Positions 31,331 to 46,200 of a stretch of 64,000 nucleotides of DNA are shown here, in pieces. The stretch comes from Nemertoderma westbladi (taxonomy: Eukaryota > Xenacoelomorpha > Nemertodermatida > Nemertodermatidae), in NCBI GenBank assembly GCA_032718475.1, contig JAUCBJ010007635.1, forward strand, positions 1 to 64,000, in the 5' to 3' direction. Below the pieces are notes generated by a model. It was not told where the DNA came from and did not search any database. It worked only from the letters and a program-made list of their open reading frames with translations. The stretch's first letter is position 1, and every line of letters begins with the position of its first letter. The translations under genes were made by a program, and so were the position numbers.

Positions 31331-33779
31331 ACTATTTTTCTCTTTCACAGTTGTATGGCTATTCCGTATGCAATAACTAACTTTCACTTTCACAGTTGTA
31401 TGGCTATTCCGTATGCAATAACTAACTTTCACTTTCACAGTTGTATGGCTATTCCATATGCAATAACTATTTTTCTCTTTCACAGTTGTATGGCTATTCC
31501 GTATGCAATAACTAACTTTCACTTTCACAGTTGTATGGCTATTCCGTATGCAATAACTAACTTTCACTTTCACAGTTGTATGGCTATTCTGTATGCAATA
31601 ACTATTTTTCTCTTTCACAGTTGTATGGCTATTCCGTATGCAATAACTATTTTTCTCTTTCACAGTTGTATGGCTATTCCGTATGCAATAACTAACTTTC
31701 ACTTTCACAGTTGTATGGCTATTCCGTATGCAATAACTATTTTTCTCTTTCACAGTTGTATGGCTATTCCGTATGCAATAACTAACTTTCACTTTCACAG
31801 TTGTATGGCTATTCCGTATGCAATAACTAACTTTCACTTTCACAGTTGTATGGCTATTCCGTATGCAATAACTAACTTTCACTTTCACAGTTGTATGGCT
31901 ATTCCATATGCAATAACTAACTTTCACTTTCACAGTTGTATGGCTATTCCGTATGCAATAACTAACTTTCACTTTCACAGTTGTATGGCTATTCCGTATG
32001 CAATAACTAACTTTCTCTTTCACAGTTGTATAGCTATTCCGTATGCAATAACTAACTTTCACTTTCACAGTTGTATGGCTATTCCGTATGCAATAACTAT
32101 TTTTCTCTTTCACAGTTGTATGGCTATTCCGTATGCAATAACTATTTTTCTCTTTCACAGTTGTATGGCTATTCCGTATGCAATAACTAACTTTCACTTT
32201 CACAGTTGTATGGCTATTCCGTATTCAATAACTAACTTTCACTTTCACAGTTGTATGGCTATTCCGTATTCAATAACTAACTTTCACTTTCACAGTTGTA
32301 TGGCTATTCCGTATGCAATAACTATTTTTCTCTTTCACAGTTGTATGGCTATTCCGTATACAATAACTAACTTTCACTTTCACAGTTGTATGGCTATTCC
32401 GTATTCAATAACTAACTTTCACTTTCACAGTTGTATGGCTATTCCGTATTCAATAACTAACTTTCACTTTCACAGTTGTATGGCTATTCTGTATGCAATA
32501 ACTAACTTTCACTTTCACAGTTGTATGGCTATTCTGTATGCAATAACTAACTTTCACTTTCACAGTTGTATGGCTATTCCGTATGCAATAACTATTTTTC
32601 TCTTTCACAGTTGTATGGCTATTCCGTATACAATAACTAACTTTCATTTTCCGAGTTGTATGGCTATTCCATATGCAATAACTAACTTTCATTTTCCGAG
32701 TTGTATGGCTATTCCGTATGCAATAACTAACTTTCATTTTCCGAGTTGTATGGCTATTCCGTATGCAATAACTAACTTTCATTTTCCGAGTTGTATGGCT
32801 ATTCCATATGCAATAACTAACTTTCATTTTCCGAGTTGTATGGCTATTCCGTATGCAATAACTAACTTTCATTTTCCGAGTTGTATGGCTATTCCGTATG
32901 CAATAACTAACTTTCACTTTCACAGTTGTATGGCTATTCCGTATGCAATAACTAACTTTCACTTTCACAGTTGTATGGCTATTCCGTATTCAATAACTAA
33001 CTTTCACTTTCACAGTTGTATGGCTATTCCGTATGCAATAACTATTTTTCTCTTTCACAGTTGTATGGCTATTCCGTATGCAATAACTAACTTTCACTTT
33101 CACAGTTGTATGGCTATTCCGTATGCAATAACTATTTTTCTCTTTCACAGTTGTATGGCTATTCCGTATACAATAACTAACTTTCACTTTCACAGTTGTA
33201 TGGCTATTCCGTATTCAATAACTAACTTTCACTTTCACAGTTGTATGGCTATTCCGTATTCAATAACTAACTTTCACTTTCACAGTTGTATGGCTATTCC
33301 GTATGCAATAACTATTTTTCTCTTTCACAGTTGTATGTCTATTCCGTATGCAATAACTAACTTTCACTTTCACAGTTGTATGGCTATTCCGTATACAATA
33401 ACTATTTTTCTCTTTCACAGTTGTATGGCTATTCCGTATGCAATAACTAACTTTCACTTTCACAGTTGTATGGCTATTCCGTATGCAATAACTATTTTTC
33501 TCTTTCACAGTTGTATGGCTATTCCGTATGCAATAACTATTTTTCTCTTTCACAGTTGTATGGCTATTCCGTATACAATAACTATTTTTCTCTTTCACAG
33601 TTGTATGGCTATTCCGTATACAATAACTATTTTTCTCTTTCACAGTTGTATGGCTATTCCGTATACAATAACTAACTTTCACTTTCACTGTTGTATAGCT
33701 ATTCCGTATACAATAACTATTTTTCTCTTTCACAGTTGTATGGCTATTCCGTATGCAATAACTAACTTTCACTTTCACA

Positions 33780-34600
33780 GTTGTATGTATGGCTATTCCG
33801 TATGCAATAACTAACTTTCTCTTTCACAGTTGTATGGCTATTCCGTTTGCAATAACTAACTTTCACTTTCACAGTTGTATGGCTATTCCGTATGCAATAA
33901 CTAACTTTCACTTTCACAGTTGTATGGCTATTCCGTATTCAATAACTAACTTTCACTTTCACAGTTGTATGGCTATTCCGTATGCAATAACTATTTTTCT
34001 CTTTCACAGTTGTATGGCTATTCCGTATTCAATAACTAACTTTCACTTTCACAGTTGTATGGCTATTCCGTATGCAATAACTATTTTTCTCTTTCACAGT
34101 TGTATGGCTATTCCGTATGCAATAACTATTTTTCTCTTTCACAGTTGTATGGCTATTCCGTATGCAATAACTAACTTTCACTTTCACAGTTGTATGTATG
34201 GCTATTCCGTATGCAATAACTAACTTTCTCTTTCACAGTTGTATGGCTATTCCGTTTGCAATAACTAACTTTCACTTTCACAGTTGTATGGCTATTCCGT
34301 ATGCAATAACTAACTTTCACTTTCACAGTTGTATGGCTATTCCGTATTCAATAACTAACTTTCACTTTCACAGTTGTATGGCTATTCCGTATGCAATAAC
34401 TATTTTTCTCTTTCACAGTTGTATGGCTATTCCGTATTCAATAACTAACTTTCACTTTCACAGTTGTATGGCTATTCCGTATGCAATAACTATTTTTCTC
34501 TTTCACAGTTGTATGGCTATTCCGTATGCAATAACTATTTTTCTCTTTCACAGTTGTATGGCTATTCCGTATGCAATAACTATTTTTCTCTTTCACAGTT
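33780..34600 (+). repeat. 409-bp higher-order repeat, two copies
   Basis: GTTGTATGTATGG begins at 33780 and 34189, 409 bp apart (nine monomers plus TATG). The first eight monomers after each mark have the same variant order, including the rare CCGTTTGCAATA monomer as the second unit. Confidence 0.9.
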
Positions 34601-37600
34601 GTATGGCTATTCCGTATGCAATAACTAACTTTCACTTTCACAGTTGTATGGCTATTCCGTATGCAATAACTAACTTTCACTTTCACAGTTGTATGGCTAT
34701 TCCGTATGCAATAACTATTTTTCTCTTTCACAGTTGTATGGCTATTCCGTATGCAATAACTATTTTTCTCTTTCACAGTTGTATGGCTATTCCGTATGCA
34801 ATAACTAACTTTCACTTTCACAGTTGTATGGCTATTCCGTATGCAATAACTATTTTTCTCTTTCACAGTTGTATGGCTATTCCGTATGCAATAACTAACT
34901 TTCATTTTCACAGTTGTATGGCTATTCCGTATGCAATAACTATTTTTCTCTTTCACAGTTGTATGGCTATTCCGTATTCAATAACTAACTTTCACTTTCA
35001 CAGTTGTATGGCTATTCCGTATGCAATAACTATTTTTCTCTTTCACAGTTGTATGGCTATTCCGTATTCAATAACTAACTTTCTCTTTCACAGTTGTATG
35101 GCTATTCCGTATGCAATAACTAACTTTCTCTTTCACAGTTGTATGGCTATTCCGTATGCAATAACTATTTTTCTCTTTCACAGTTGTATGGCTATTCCGT
35201 ATTCAATAACTAACTTTCTCTTTCACAGTTGTATGGCTATTCCGTATGCAATAACTATTTTTCTCTTTCACAGTTGTATGGCTATTCCGTATTCAATAAC
35301 TAACTTTCACTTTCACAGTTGTATGGCTATTCCGTATGCAATAACTATTTTTCTCTTTCACAGTTGTATGGCTATTCCGTATTCAATAACTAACTTTCTC
35401 TTTCACAGTTGTATGGCTATTCCGTATGCAATAACTATTTTTCTCTTTCACAGTTGTATGGCTATTCCGTATTCAATAACTAACTTTCACTTTCACAGTT
35501 GTATGGCTATTCCGTATGCAATAACTATTTTTCTCTTTCACAGTTGTATGGCTATTCCGTATACAATAACTAACTTTCACTTTCACAGTTGTATGGCTAT
35601 TCCGTATGCAATAACTAACTTTCACTTTCACAGTTGTATGGCTATTCCGTATACAATAACTAACTTTCTCTTTCACAGTTGTATGGCTATTCCGTATGCA
35701 ATAACTATTTTTCTCTTTCACAGTTGTATGGCTATTCCGTATTCAATAACTAACTTTCACTTTCACAGTTGTATGGCTATTCCGTATGCAATAACTATTT
35801 TTCTCTTTCACAGTTGTATGGCTATTCCGTATGCAATAACTAACTTTCACTTTCACAGTTGTATGGCTATTCCGTATGCAATAACTATTTTTCTCTTTCA
35901 CAGTTGTATGGCTATTCCGTATGCAATAACTAACTTTCACTTTCACAGTTGTATGGCTATTCCGTATGCAATAACTAACTTTCACTTTCACAGTTGTATG
36001 GCTATTCCGTATACAATAACTATTTTTCTCTTTCACAGTTGTATGGCTATTCCGTATGCAATAACTATTTTTCTCTTTCACAGTTGTATGGCTATTCTGT
36101 ATGCAATAACTAACTTTCACTTTCACAGTTGTATGGCTATTCCGTATGCAATAACTATTTTTCTCTTTCACAGTTGTATGGCTATTCCGTATGCAATAAC
36201 TATTTTTCTCTTTCACAGTTGTATGGCTATTCCGTATGCAATAACTAACTTTCACTTTCACAGTTGTATGGCTATTCCGTATGCAATAACTAACTTTCAC
36301 TTTCACAGTTGTATGGCTATTCCGTATACAATAACTATTTTTCTCTTTCACAGTTGTATGTCTATTCCGTATGCAATAACTAACTTTCACTTTCACAGTT
36401 GTATGGCTATTCCGTATGCAATAACTAACTTTCACTTTCACAGTTGTATGGCTATTCCGTATGCAATAACTATTTTTCTCTTTCACAGTTGTATGGCTAT
36501 TCCGTATGCAATAACTATTTTTCTCTTTCACAGTTGTATGGCTATTCCGTATGCAATAACTATTTTTCTCTTTCACAGTTGTATGGCTATTCCGTATGCA
36601 ATAACTATTTTTCTCTTTCACAGTTGTATGGCTATTCCGTATGCAATAACTAACTTTCACTTTCACAGTTGTATGGCTATTCCGTATGCAATAACTAACT
36701 TTCACTTTCACAGTTGTATGGCTATTCCGTATACAATAACTAACTTTCACTTTCACAGTTGTATGGCTATTCCGTATTCAATAACTAACTTTCACTTTCA
36801 CAGTTGTATGGCTATTCCGTTTGCAATAACTAACTTTCACTTTCACAGTTGTATGGCTATTCCGTATGCAATAACTAACTTTCACTTTCACAGTTGTATG
36901 GCTATTCCGTATGCAATAACTAACTTTCACTTTCACAGTTGTATGGCTATTCCGTATACAATAACTAACTTTCACTTTCACAGTTGTATGGCTATTCCGT
37001 ATGCAATAACTAACTTTCACTTTCACAGTTGTATGGCTATTCCGTATGCAATAACTAACTTTCACTTTCACAGTTGTATGGCTATTCCGTATACAATAAC
37101 TAACTTTCACTTTCACAGTTGTATGGCTATTCCGTATGCAATAACTATTTTTCTCTTTCACAGTTGTATGGCTATTCCGTATGCAATAACTATTTTTCTC
37201 TTTCACAGTTGTATGGCTATTCCGTATGCAATAACTATTTTTCTCTTTCACAGTTGTATGGCTATTCCGTATGCAATAACTAACTTTCACTTTCACAGTT
37301 GTATGGCTATTCCGTATGCAATAACTATTTTTCTCTTTCACAGTTGTATGGCTATTCCGTATGCAATAACTAACTTTCACTTTCACAGTTGTATGGCTAT
37401 TCCGTATGCAATAACTATTTTTCTCTTTCACAGTTGTATGGCTATTCCGTATTCAATAACTAACTTTCACTTTCACAGTTGTATGGCTATTCCGTATGCA
37501 ATAACTATTTTTCTCTTTCACAGTTGTATGGCTATTCCGTATGCAATAACTAACTTTCACTTTCACAGTTGTATGGCTATTCCGTATGCAATAACTATTT

Positions 37601-39867
37601 TTCTCTTTCACAGTTGTATGGCTATTCCGTATGCAATAACTAACTTTCACTTTCACAGTTGTATGGCTATTCCGTATGCAATAACTATTTTTCTCTTTCA
37701 CAGTTGTATGGCTATTCCGTATGCAATAACTATTTTTCTCTTTCACAGTTGTATGGCTATTCCGTATGCAATAACTAACTTTCACTTTCACAGTTGTATG
37801 GCTATTCCGTATGCAATAACTATTTTTCTCTTTCACAGTTGTATGGCTATTCCGTATGCAATAACTATTTTTCTCTTTCACAGTTGTATGGCTATTCCGT
37901 ATTCAATAACTAACTTTCACTTTCACAGTTGTATGGCTATTCCGTATGCAATAACTATTTTTCTCTTTCACAGTTGTATGGCTATTCCGTATGCAATAAC
38001 TAACTTTCACTTTCACAGTTGTATGGCTATTCCGTATGCAATAACTATTTTTCTCTTTCACAGTTGTATGGCTATTCCGTATGCAATAACTATTTTTCTC
38101 TTTCACAGTTGTATGGCTATTCCGTATGCAATAACTAACTTTCACTTTCACAGTTGTATGGCTATTCCGTATGCAATAACTATTTTTCTCTTTCACAGTT
38201 GTATGGCTATTCCGTATGCAATAACTATTTTTCTCTTTCACAGTTGTATGGCTATTCCGTATGCAATAACTATTTTTCTCTTTCACAGTTGTATGGCTAT
38301 TCCGTATGCAATAACTATTTTTCTCTTTCACAGTTGTATGGCTATTCCGTATGCAATAACTATTTTTCTCTTTCACAGTTGTATGGCTATTCCGTATGCA
38401 ATAACTATTTTTCTCTTTCACAGTTGTATGGCTATTCCGTATGCAATAACTAACTTTCACTTTCACAGTTGTATGGCTATTCCGTATGCAATAACTATTT
38501 TTCTCTTTCACAGTTGTATGGCTATTCCGTATGCAATAACTAACTTTCACTTTCACAGTTGTATGGCTATTCCGTATGCAATAACTATTTTTCTCTTTCA
38601 CAGTTGTATGGCTATTCCGTATTCAATAACTAACTTTCACTTTCACAGTTGTATGGCTATTCCGTATGCAATAACTAACTTTCACTTTCACAGTTGTATG
38701 GCTATTCCGTATTCAATAACTAACTTTCACTTTCACAGTTGTATGGCTATTCCGTATGCAATAACTATTTTTCTCTTTCACAGTTGTATGGCTATTCCGT
38801 ATTCAATAACTAACTTTCACTTTCACAGTTGTATGGCTATTCCGTATGCAATAACTATTTTTCTCTTTCACAGTTGTATGGCTATTCCGTATGCAATAAC
38901 TAACTTTCACTTTCACAGTTGTATGGCTATTCCGTATGCAATAACTATTTTTCTCTTTCACAGTTGTATGGCTATTCCGTATGCAATAACTATTTTTCTC
39001 TTTCACAGTTGTATGGCTATTCCGTATGCAATAACTAACTTTCATTTTCCGAGTTGTATGGCTATTCCATATGCAATAACTAACTTTCATTTTCCGAGTT
39101 GTATGGCTATTCCGTATGCAATAACTAACTTTCATTTTCCGAGTTGTATGGCTATTCCGTATGCAATAACTAACTTTCATTTTCCGAGTTGTATGGCTAT
39201 TCCATATGCAATAACTAACTTTCATTTTCCGAGTTGTATGGCTATTCCGTATGCAATAACTAACTTTCACTTTCACAGTTGTATGGCTATTCCGTATGCA
39301 ATAACTATTTTTCTCTTTCACAGTTGTATGGCTATTCCGTATGCAATAACTATTTTTCTCTTTCACAGTTGTATGGCTATTCCGTATGCAATAACTAACT
39401 TTCATTTTCCGAGTTGTATGGCTATTCCATATGCAATAACTAACTTTCATTTTCCGAGTTGTATGGCTATTCCGTATGCAATAACTAACTTTCATTTTCC
39501 GAGTTGTATGGCTATTCCGTATGCAATAACTAACTTTCATTTTCCGAGTTGTATGGCTATTCCATATGCAATAACTAACTTTCATTTTCCGAGTTGTATG
39601 GCTATTCCGTATGCAATAACTAACTTTCATTTTCCGAGTTGTATGGCTATTCCGTATGCAATAACTAACTTTCACTTTCACAGTTGTATGGCTATTCCGT
39701 ATGCAATAACTAACTTTCACTTTCACAGTTGTATGGCTATTCCGTATTCAATAACTATTTTTCTCTTTCACAGTTGTATGGCTATTCCGTATGCAATAAC
39801 TAACTTTCACTTTCACAGTTGTATGGCTATTCCGTATGCAATAACTATTTTTCTCTTTCACAGTTGT

Positions 39868-41450
39868 ATGTATGGCTATTCCGTATTCAATAACTATTTT
39901 TCTCTTTCACAGTTGTATGGCTATTCCGTATGCAATAACTAACTTTCACTTTCACAGTTGTATGGCTATTCCGTATGCAATAACTATTTTTCTCTTTCAC
40001 AGTTGTATGGCTATTCCGTATGCAATAACTAACTTTCACTTTCACAGTTGTATGGCTATTCCGTATGCAATAACTATTTTTCTCTTTCACAGTTGTATGG
40101 CTATTCCGTATGCAATAACTAACTTTCACTTTCACAGTTGTATGGCTATTCCGTATGCAATAACTAACTTTCACTTTCACAGTTGTATGGCTATTCCGTA
40201 TGCAATAACTAACTTTCACTTTCACAGTTGTATGGCTATTCCGTATGCAATAACTAACTTTCATTTTCCGAGTTGTATGGCTATTCCATATGCAATAACT
40301 AACTTTCATTTTCCGAGTTGTATGGCTATTCCGTATGCAATAACTAACTTTCATTTTCCGAGTTGTATGGCTATTCCGTATGCAATAACTAACTTTCACT
40401 TTCACAGTTGTATGGCTATTCCGTATGCAATAACTAACTTTCACTTTCACAGTTGTATGGCTATTCCGTATGCAATAACTATTTTTCTCTTTCACAGTTG
40501 TATGGCTATTCCGTATGCAATAACTAACTTTCACTTTCACAGTTGTATGGCTATTCCGTATGCAATAACTAACTTTCACTTTCACAGTTGTATGGCTATT
40601 CCGTATGCAATAACTAACTTTCATTTTCCGAGTTGTATGGCTATTCCATATGCAATAACTAACTTTCATTTTCCGAGTTGTATGGCTATTCCGTATGCAA
40701 TAACTAACTTTCATTTTCCGAGTTGTATGGCTATTCCGTATGCAATAACTAACTTTCACTTTCACAGTTGTATGGCTATTCCGTATGCAATAACTAACTT
40801 TCACTTTCACAGTTGTATGGCTATTCCGTATTCAATAACTATTTTTCTCTTTCACAGTTGTATGGCTATTCCGTATGCAATAACTAACTTTCACTTTCAC
40901 AGTTGTATGGCTATTCCGTATGCAATAACTATTTTTCTCTTTCACAGTTGTATGTATGGCTATTCCGTATTCAATAACTATTTTTCTCTTTCACAGTTGT
41001 ATGGCTATTCCGTATGCAATAACTAACTTTCACTTTCACAGTTGTATGGCTATTCCGTATGCAATAACTATTTTTCTCTTTCACAGTTGTATGGCTATTC
41101 CGTATGCAATAACTAACTTTCACTTTCACAGTTGTATGGCTATTCCGTATGCAATAACTAACTTTCACTTTCACAGTTGTATGGCTATTCCGTATTCAAT
41201 AACTATTTTTCTCTTTCACAGTTGTATGGCTATTCCGTATGCAATAACTAACTTTCACTTTCACAGTTGTATGGCTATTCCGTATGCAATAACTATTTTT
41301 CTCTTTCACAGTTGTATGTATGGCTATTCCGTATTCAATAACTATTTTTCTCTTTCACAGTTGTATGGCTATTCCGTATGCAATAACTAACTTTCACTTT
41401 CACAGTTGTATGGCTATTCCGTATGCAATAACTATTTTTCTCTTTCACAG
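39868..41450 (+). repeat. Higher-order blocks marked by TATG plus GTATTCAATA and type B
   Basis: The combination TATGTATGGC, GTATTCAATAAC, TATTTTTCTC occurs at about 39868, 40952 and 41316. Spacings are 1,084 and 364 bp, that is 24 and 8 monomers plus 4 bases. Variant order around the marks is shared. Confidence 0.85.
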
Positions 41451-43290
41451 TTGTATGGCTATTCCGTATGCAATAACTAACTTTCACTTTCACAGTTGTA
41501 TGGCTATTCCGTATGCAATAACTATTTTTCTCTTTCACAGTTGTATGGCTATTCCGTATGCAATAACTATTTTTCTCTTTCACAGTTGTATGGCTATTCC
41601 GTATGCAATAACTAACTTTCATTTTCCGAGTTGTATGGCTATTCCATATGCAATAACTAACTTTCATTTTCCGAGTTGTATGGCTATTCCGTATGCAATA
41701 ACTAACTTTCATTTTCCGAGTTGTATGGCTATTCCGTATGCAATAACTAACTTTCATTTTCCGAGTTGTATGGCTATTCCATATGCAATAACTAACTTTC
41801 ATTTTCCGAGTTGTATGGCTATTCCGTATGCAATAACTAACTTTCATTTTCCGAGTTGTATGGCTATTCCGTATGCAATAACTAACTTTCACTTTCACAG
41901 TTGTATGGCTATTCCGTATGCAATAACTAACTTTCACTTTCACAGTTGTATGGCTATTCCGTATTCAATAACTAACTTTCACTTTCACAGTTGTATGGCT
42001 ATTCCGTATGCAATAACTATTTTTCTCTTTCACAGTTGTATGGCTATTCCGTATGCAATAACTAACTTTCACTTTCACAGTTGTATGGCTATTCCGTATG
42101 CAATAACTATTTTTCTCTTTCACAGTTGTATGGCTATTCCGTATGCAATAACTATTTTTCTCTTTCACAGTTGTATGGCTATTCCGTATGCAATAACTAA
42201 CTTTCACTTTCACAGTTGTATGGCTATTCCGTATGCAATAACTATTTTTCACTTTCACAGTTGTATGGCTATTCCGTATGCAATAACTATTTTTCTCTTT
42301 CACAGTTGTATGGCTATTCCGTATGCAATAACTAACTTTCACTTTCACAGTTGTATGGCTATTCCGTATGCAATAACTAACTTTCACTTTCACAGTTGTA
42401 TGTCTATTCCGTATGCAATAACTATTTTTCTCTTTCACAGTTGTATGGCTATTCCGTATGCAATAACTATTTTTCTCTTTCACAGTTGTATGGCTATTCC
42501 GTATGCAATAACTATTTTTCTCTTTCACAGTTGTATGGCTATTCCGTATGCAATAACTATTTTTCTCTTTCACAGTTGTATGGCTATTCCGTATGCAATA
42601 ACTAACTTTCACTTTCACAGTTGTATGGCTATTCCGTATGCAATAACTAACTTTCACTTTCACAGTTGTATGTCTATTCCGTATGCAATAACTAACTTTC
42701 ACTTTCACAGTTGTATGGCTATTCCGTATGCAATAACTAACTTTCACTTTCACAGTTGTATGGCTATTCCGTATGCAATAACTAACTTTCACTTTCACAG
42801 TTGTATGGCTATTCCGTATGCAATAACTATTTTTCTCTTTCACAGTTGTATGGCTATTCCGTATGCAATAACTAACTTTCACTTTCACAGTTGTATAGCT
42901 ATTCCGTATGCAATAACTATTTTTCTCTTTCACAGTTGTATGGCTATTCCGTATGCAATAACTATTTTTCTCTTTCACAGTTGTATGGCTATTCCGTATG
43001 CAATAACTATTTTTCTCTTTCACAGTTGTATGGCTATTCCGTATGCAATAACTATTTTTCTCTTTCACAGTTGTATGGCTATTCCGTATGCAATAACTAA
43101 CTTTCTCTTTCACAGTTGTATGGCTATTCAGTATGCAATAACTATTTTTCTCTTTCACAGTTGTATGGCTATTCCGTATGCAATAACTAACTTTCACTTT
43201 CACAGTTGTATGGCTATTCCGTATGCAATAACTATTTTTCTCTTTCACAGTTGTATGGCTATTCCGTATGCAATAACTAACTTTCTCTTT

Positions 43291-46200
43291 CACTGTTGTA
43301 TGGCTATTCCGTATACAATAACTAACTTTCACTTTCACAGTTGTATGGCTATTCCGTATGCAATAACTAACTTTTACTTTCACAGTTGTATGGCTATTCC
43401 GTATGCAATAACTAACTTTTACTTTCACAGTTGTATGGCTATTCCGTATGCAATAACTAACTTTCACTTTCACAGTTGTATGGCTATTCCGTATGCAATA
43501 ACTAACTTTCACTTTCACAGTTGTATGGCTATTCCGCATGCAATAACTAACTTTCACTTTCAGGGTTGTATGTATGGCTATTCCGTATGCAATAACTATT
43601 TTTCTCTTTCACAGTTGTATGGCTATTCCGTATGCAATAACTAACTTTCACTTTCACAGTTGTATGGCTATTCCGTATGCAATAACTATTTTTCTCTTTC
43701 ACAGTTGTATGGCTATTCCGTATGCAATAACTAACTTTCACTTTCACAGTTGTATGGCTATTCCGTATGCAATAACTAACTTTTACTTTCACAGTTGTAT
43801 GGCTATTCCGTATGCAATAACTAACTTTTACTTTCACAGTTGTATGGCTATTCCGTATGCAATAACTAACTTTCACTTTCACAGTTGTATGGCTATTCCG
43901 TATGCAATAACTAACTTTCACTTTCAGGGTTGTATGGCTATTCCGTATGCAATAACTAACTTTCACTTTCACAGTTGTATGGCTATTCCGTATGCAATAA
44001 CTAACTTTCACTTTCAGGGTTGTATGTATGGCTATTCCGTATGCAATAACTATTTTTCTCTTTCACAGTTGTATGGCTATTCCGTATGCAATAACTAACT
44101 TTCACTTTCACAGTTGTATGGCTATTCCGTATGCAATAACTATTTTTCTCTTTCACAGTTGTATAACTATTCCGTATGCAATAACTAACTTTCACTTTCA
44201 CAGTTGTATGGCTATTCCGTATGCAATAACTAACTTTTACTTTCACAGTTGTATGGCTATTCCGTATGCAATAACTAACTTTCACTTTCACAGTTGTATG
44301 GCTATTCCGTATGCAATAACTAACTTTCACTTTCAGGGTTGTATGTATGGCTATTCCGTATGCAATAACTATTTTTCTCTTTCACAGTTGTATGGCTATT
44401 CCGTATGCAATAACTAACTTTCACTTTCACAGTTGTATGGCTATTCCGTATGCAATAACTAACTTTCACTTTCACAGTTGTATGGCTATTCCGTATGCAA
44501 TAACTAACTTTTACTTTCACAGTTGTATGGCTATTCCGTATGCAATAACTAACTTTTACTTTCACAGTTGTATGGCTATTCCGTATGCAATAACTAACTT
44601 TCACTTTCACAGTTGTATGGCTATTCCGTATGCAATAACTAACTTTCACTTTCAGGGTTGTATGGCTATTCCGTATGCAATAACTAACTTTCACTTTCAC
44701 AGTTGTATGGCTATTCCGTATGCAATAACTATTTTTCTCTTTCACAGTTGTATGGCTATTCCGTATGCAATAACTAACTTTCACTTTCACAGTTGTATGG
44801 CTATTCCGTATGCAATAACTAACTTTTACTTTCACAGTTGTATGGCTATTCCGTATGCAATAACTAACTTTCACTTTCAGGGTTGTATGGCTATTCCGTA
44901 TGCAATAACTAACTTTCACTTTCACAGTTGTATGGCTATTCCGTATGCAATAACTAACTTTCACTTTCAGGGTTGTATGGCTATTCCGTATGCAATAACT
45001 AACTTTCACTTTCACAGTTGTATGGCTATTCCGTATGCAATAACTAACTTTCACTTTCACAGTTGTATGGCTATTCCGTATGCAATAACTAACTTTTACT
45101 TTCACAGTTGTATGGCTATTCCGTATGCAATAACTAACTTTCACTTTCAGGGTTGTATGGCTATTCCGTATGCAATAACTAACTTTCACTTTCACAGTTG
45201 TATGGCTATTCCGTATGCAATAACTAACTTTCACTTTCAGGGTTGTATGGCTATTCCGTATGCAATAACTAACTTTCACTTTCACAGTTGTATGGCTATT
45301 CCGTATGCAATAACTAACTTTCACTTTCACAGTTGTATGGCTATTCCGTATGCAATAACTAACTTTTACTTTCACAGTTGTATGGCTATTCCGTATGCAA
45401 TAACTAACTTTTACTTTCACAGTTGTATGGCTATTCCGTATGCAATAACTAACTTTCACTTTCAGGGTTGTATGGCTATTCCGTATGCAATAACTAACTT
45501 TCACTTTCACAGTTGTATGGCTATTCCGTATGCAATAACTAACTTTTACTTTCACAGTTGTATGGCTATTCCGTATGCAATAACTAACTTTCACTTTCAG
45601 GGTTGTATGGCTATTCCGTATGCAATAACTAACTTTCACTTTCAGGGTTGTATGGCTATTCCGTATGCAATAACTAACTTTCACTTTCACAGTTGTATGG
45701 CTATTCCGTATGCAATAACTAACTTTCACTTTCAGGGTTGTATGGCTATTCCGTATGCAATAACTAACTTTCACTTTCACAGTTGTATGGCTATTCCGTA
45801 TGCAATAACTATTTTTCTCTTTCACAGTTGTATGGCTATTCCGTATGCAATAACTAACTTTCACTTTCACAGTTGTATGGCTATTCCGTATGCAATAACT
45901 AACTTTTACTTTCACAGTTGTATGGCTATTCCGTATGCAATAACTAACTTTCACTTTCACTGTTGTATGGCTATTCCGTATGCAATAACTATTTTTCTCT
46001 TTCACAGTTGTATGGCTATTCCGTATGCAATAACTAACTTTCACTTTCACTGTTGTATGGCTATTCCGTATGCAATAACTAACTTTCACTTTCACAGTTG
46101 TATGGCTATTCCGTATGCAATAACTAACTTTCACTTTCAGGGTTGTATGTATGGCTATTCCGTATGCAATAACTAACTTTCACTTTCACAGTTGTATGGC

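Larger units (their letters stand above)
31331..43290 (+). repeat. Satellite domain 2, mixed A/B with type C clusters
   Basis: Types A and B are interspersed. Clusters of type C monomers (CATTTTCCGAG, alternating with the CCATATGCAATA variant) occur at about 32.64-32.88, 39.04-39.23, 39.40-39.64, 40.26-40.37, 40.62-40.72 and 41.61-41.87 kb. They are followed each time by two type A monomers and, in most, a GTATTCAATA monomer, so they are copies of one higher-order block. Confidence 0.88.
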
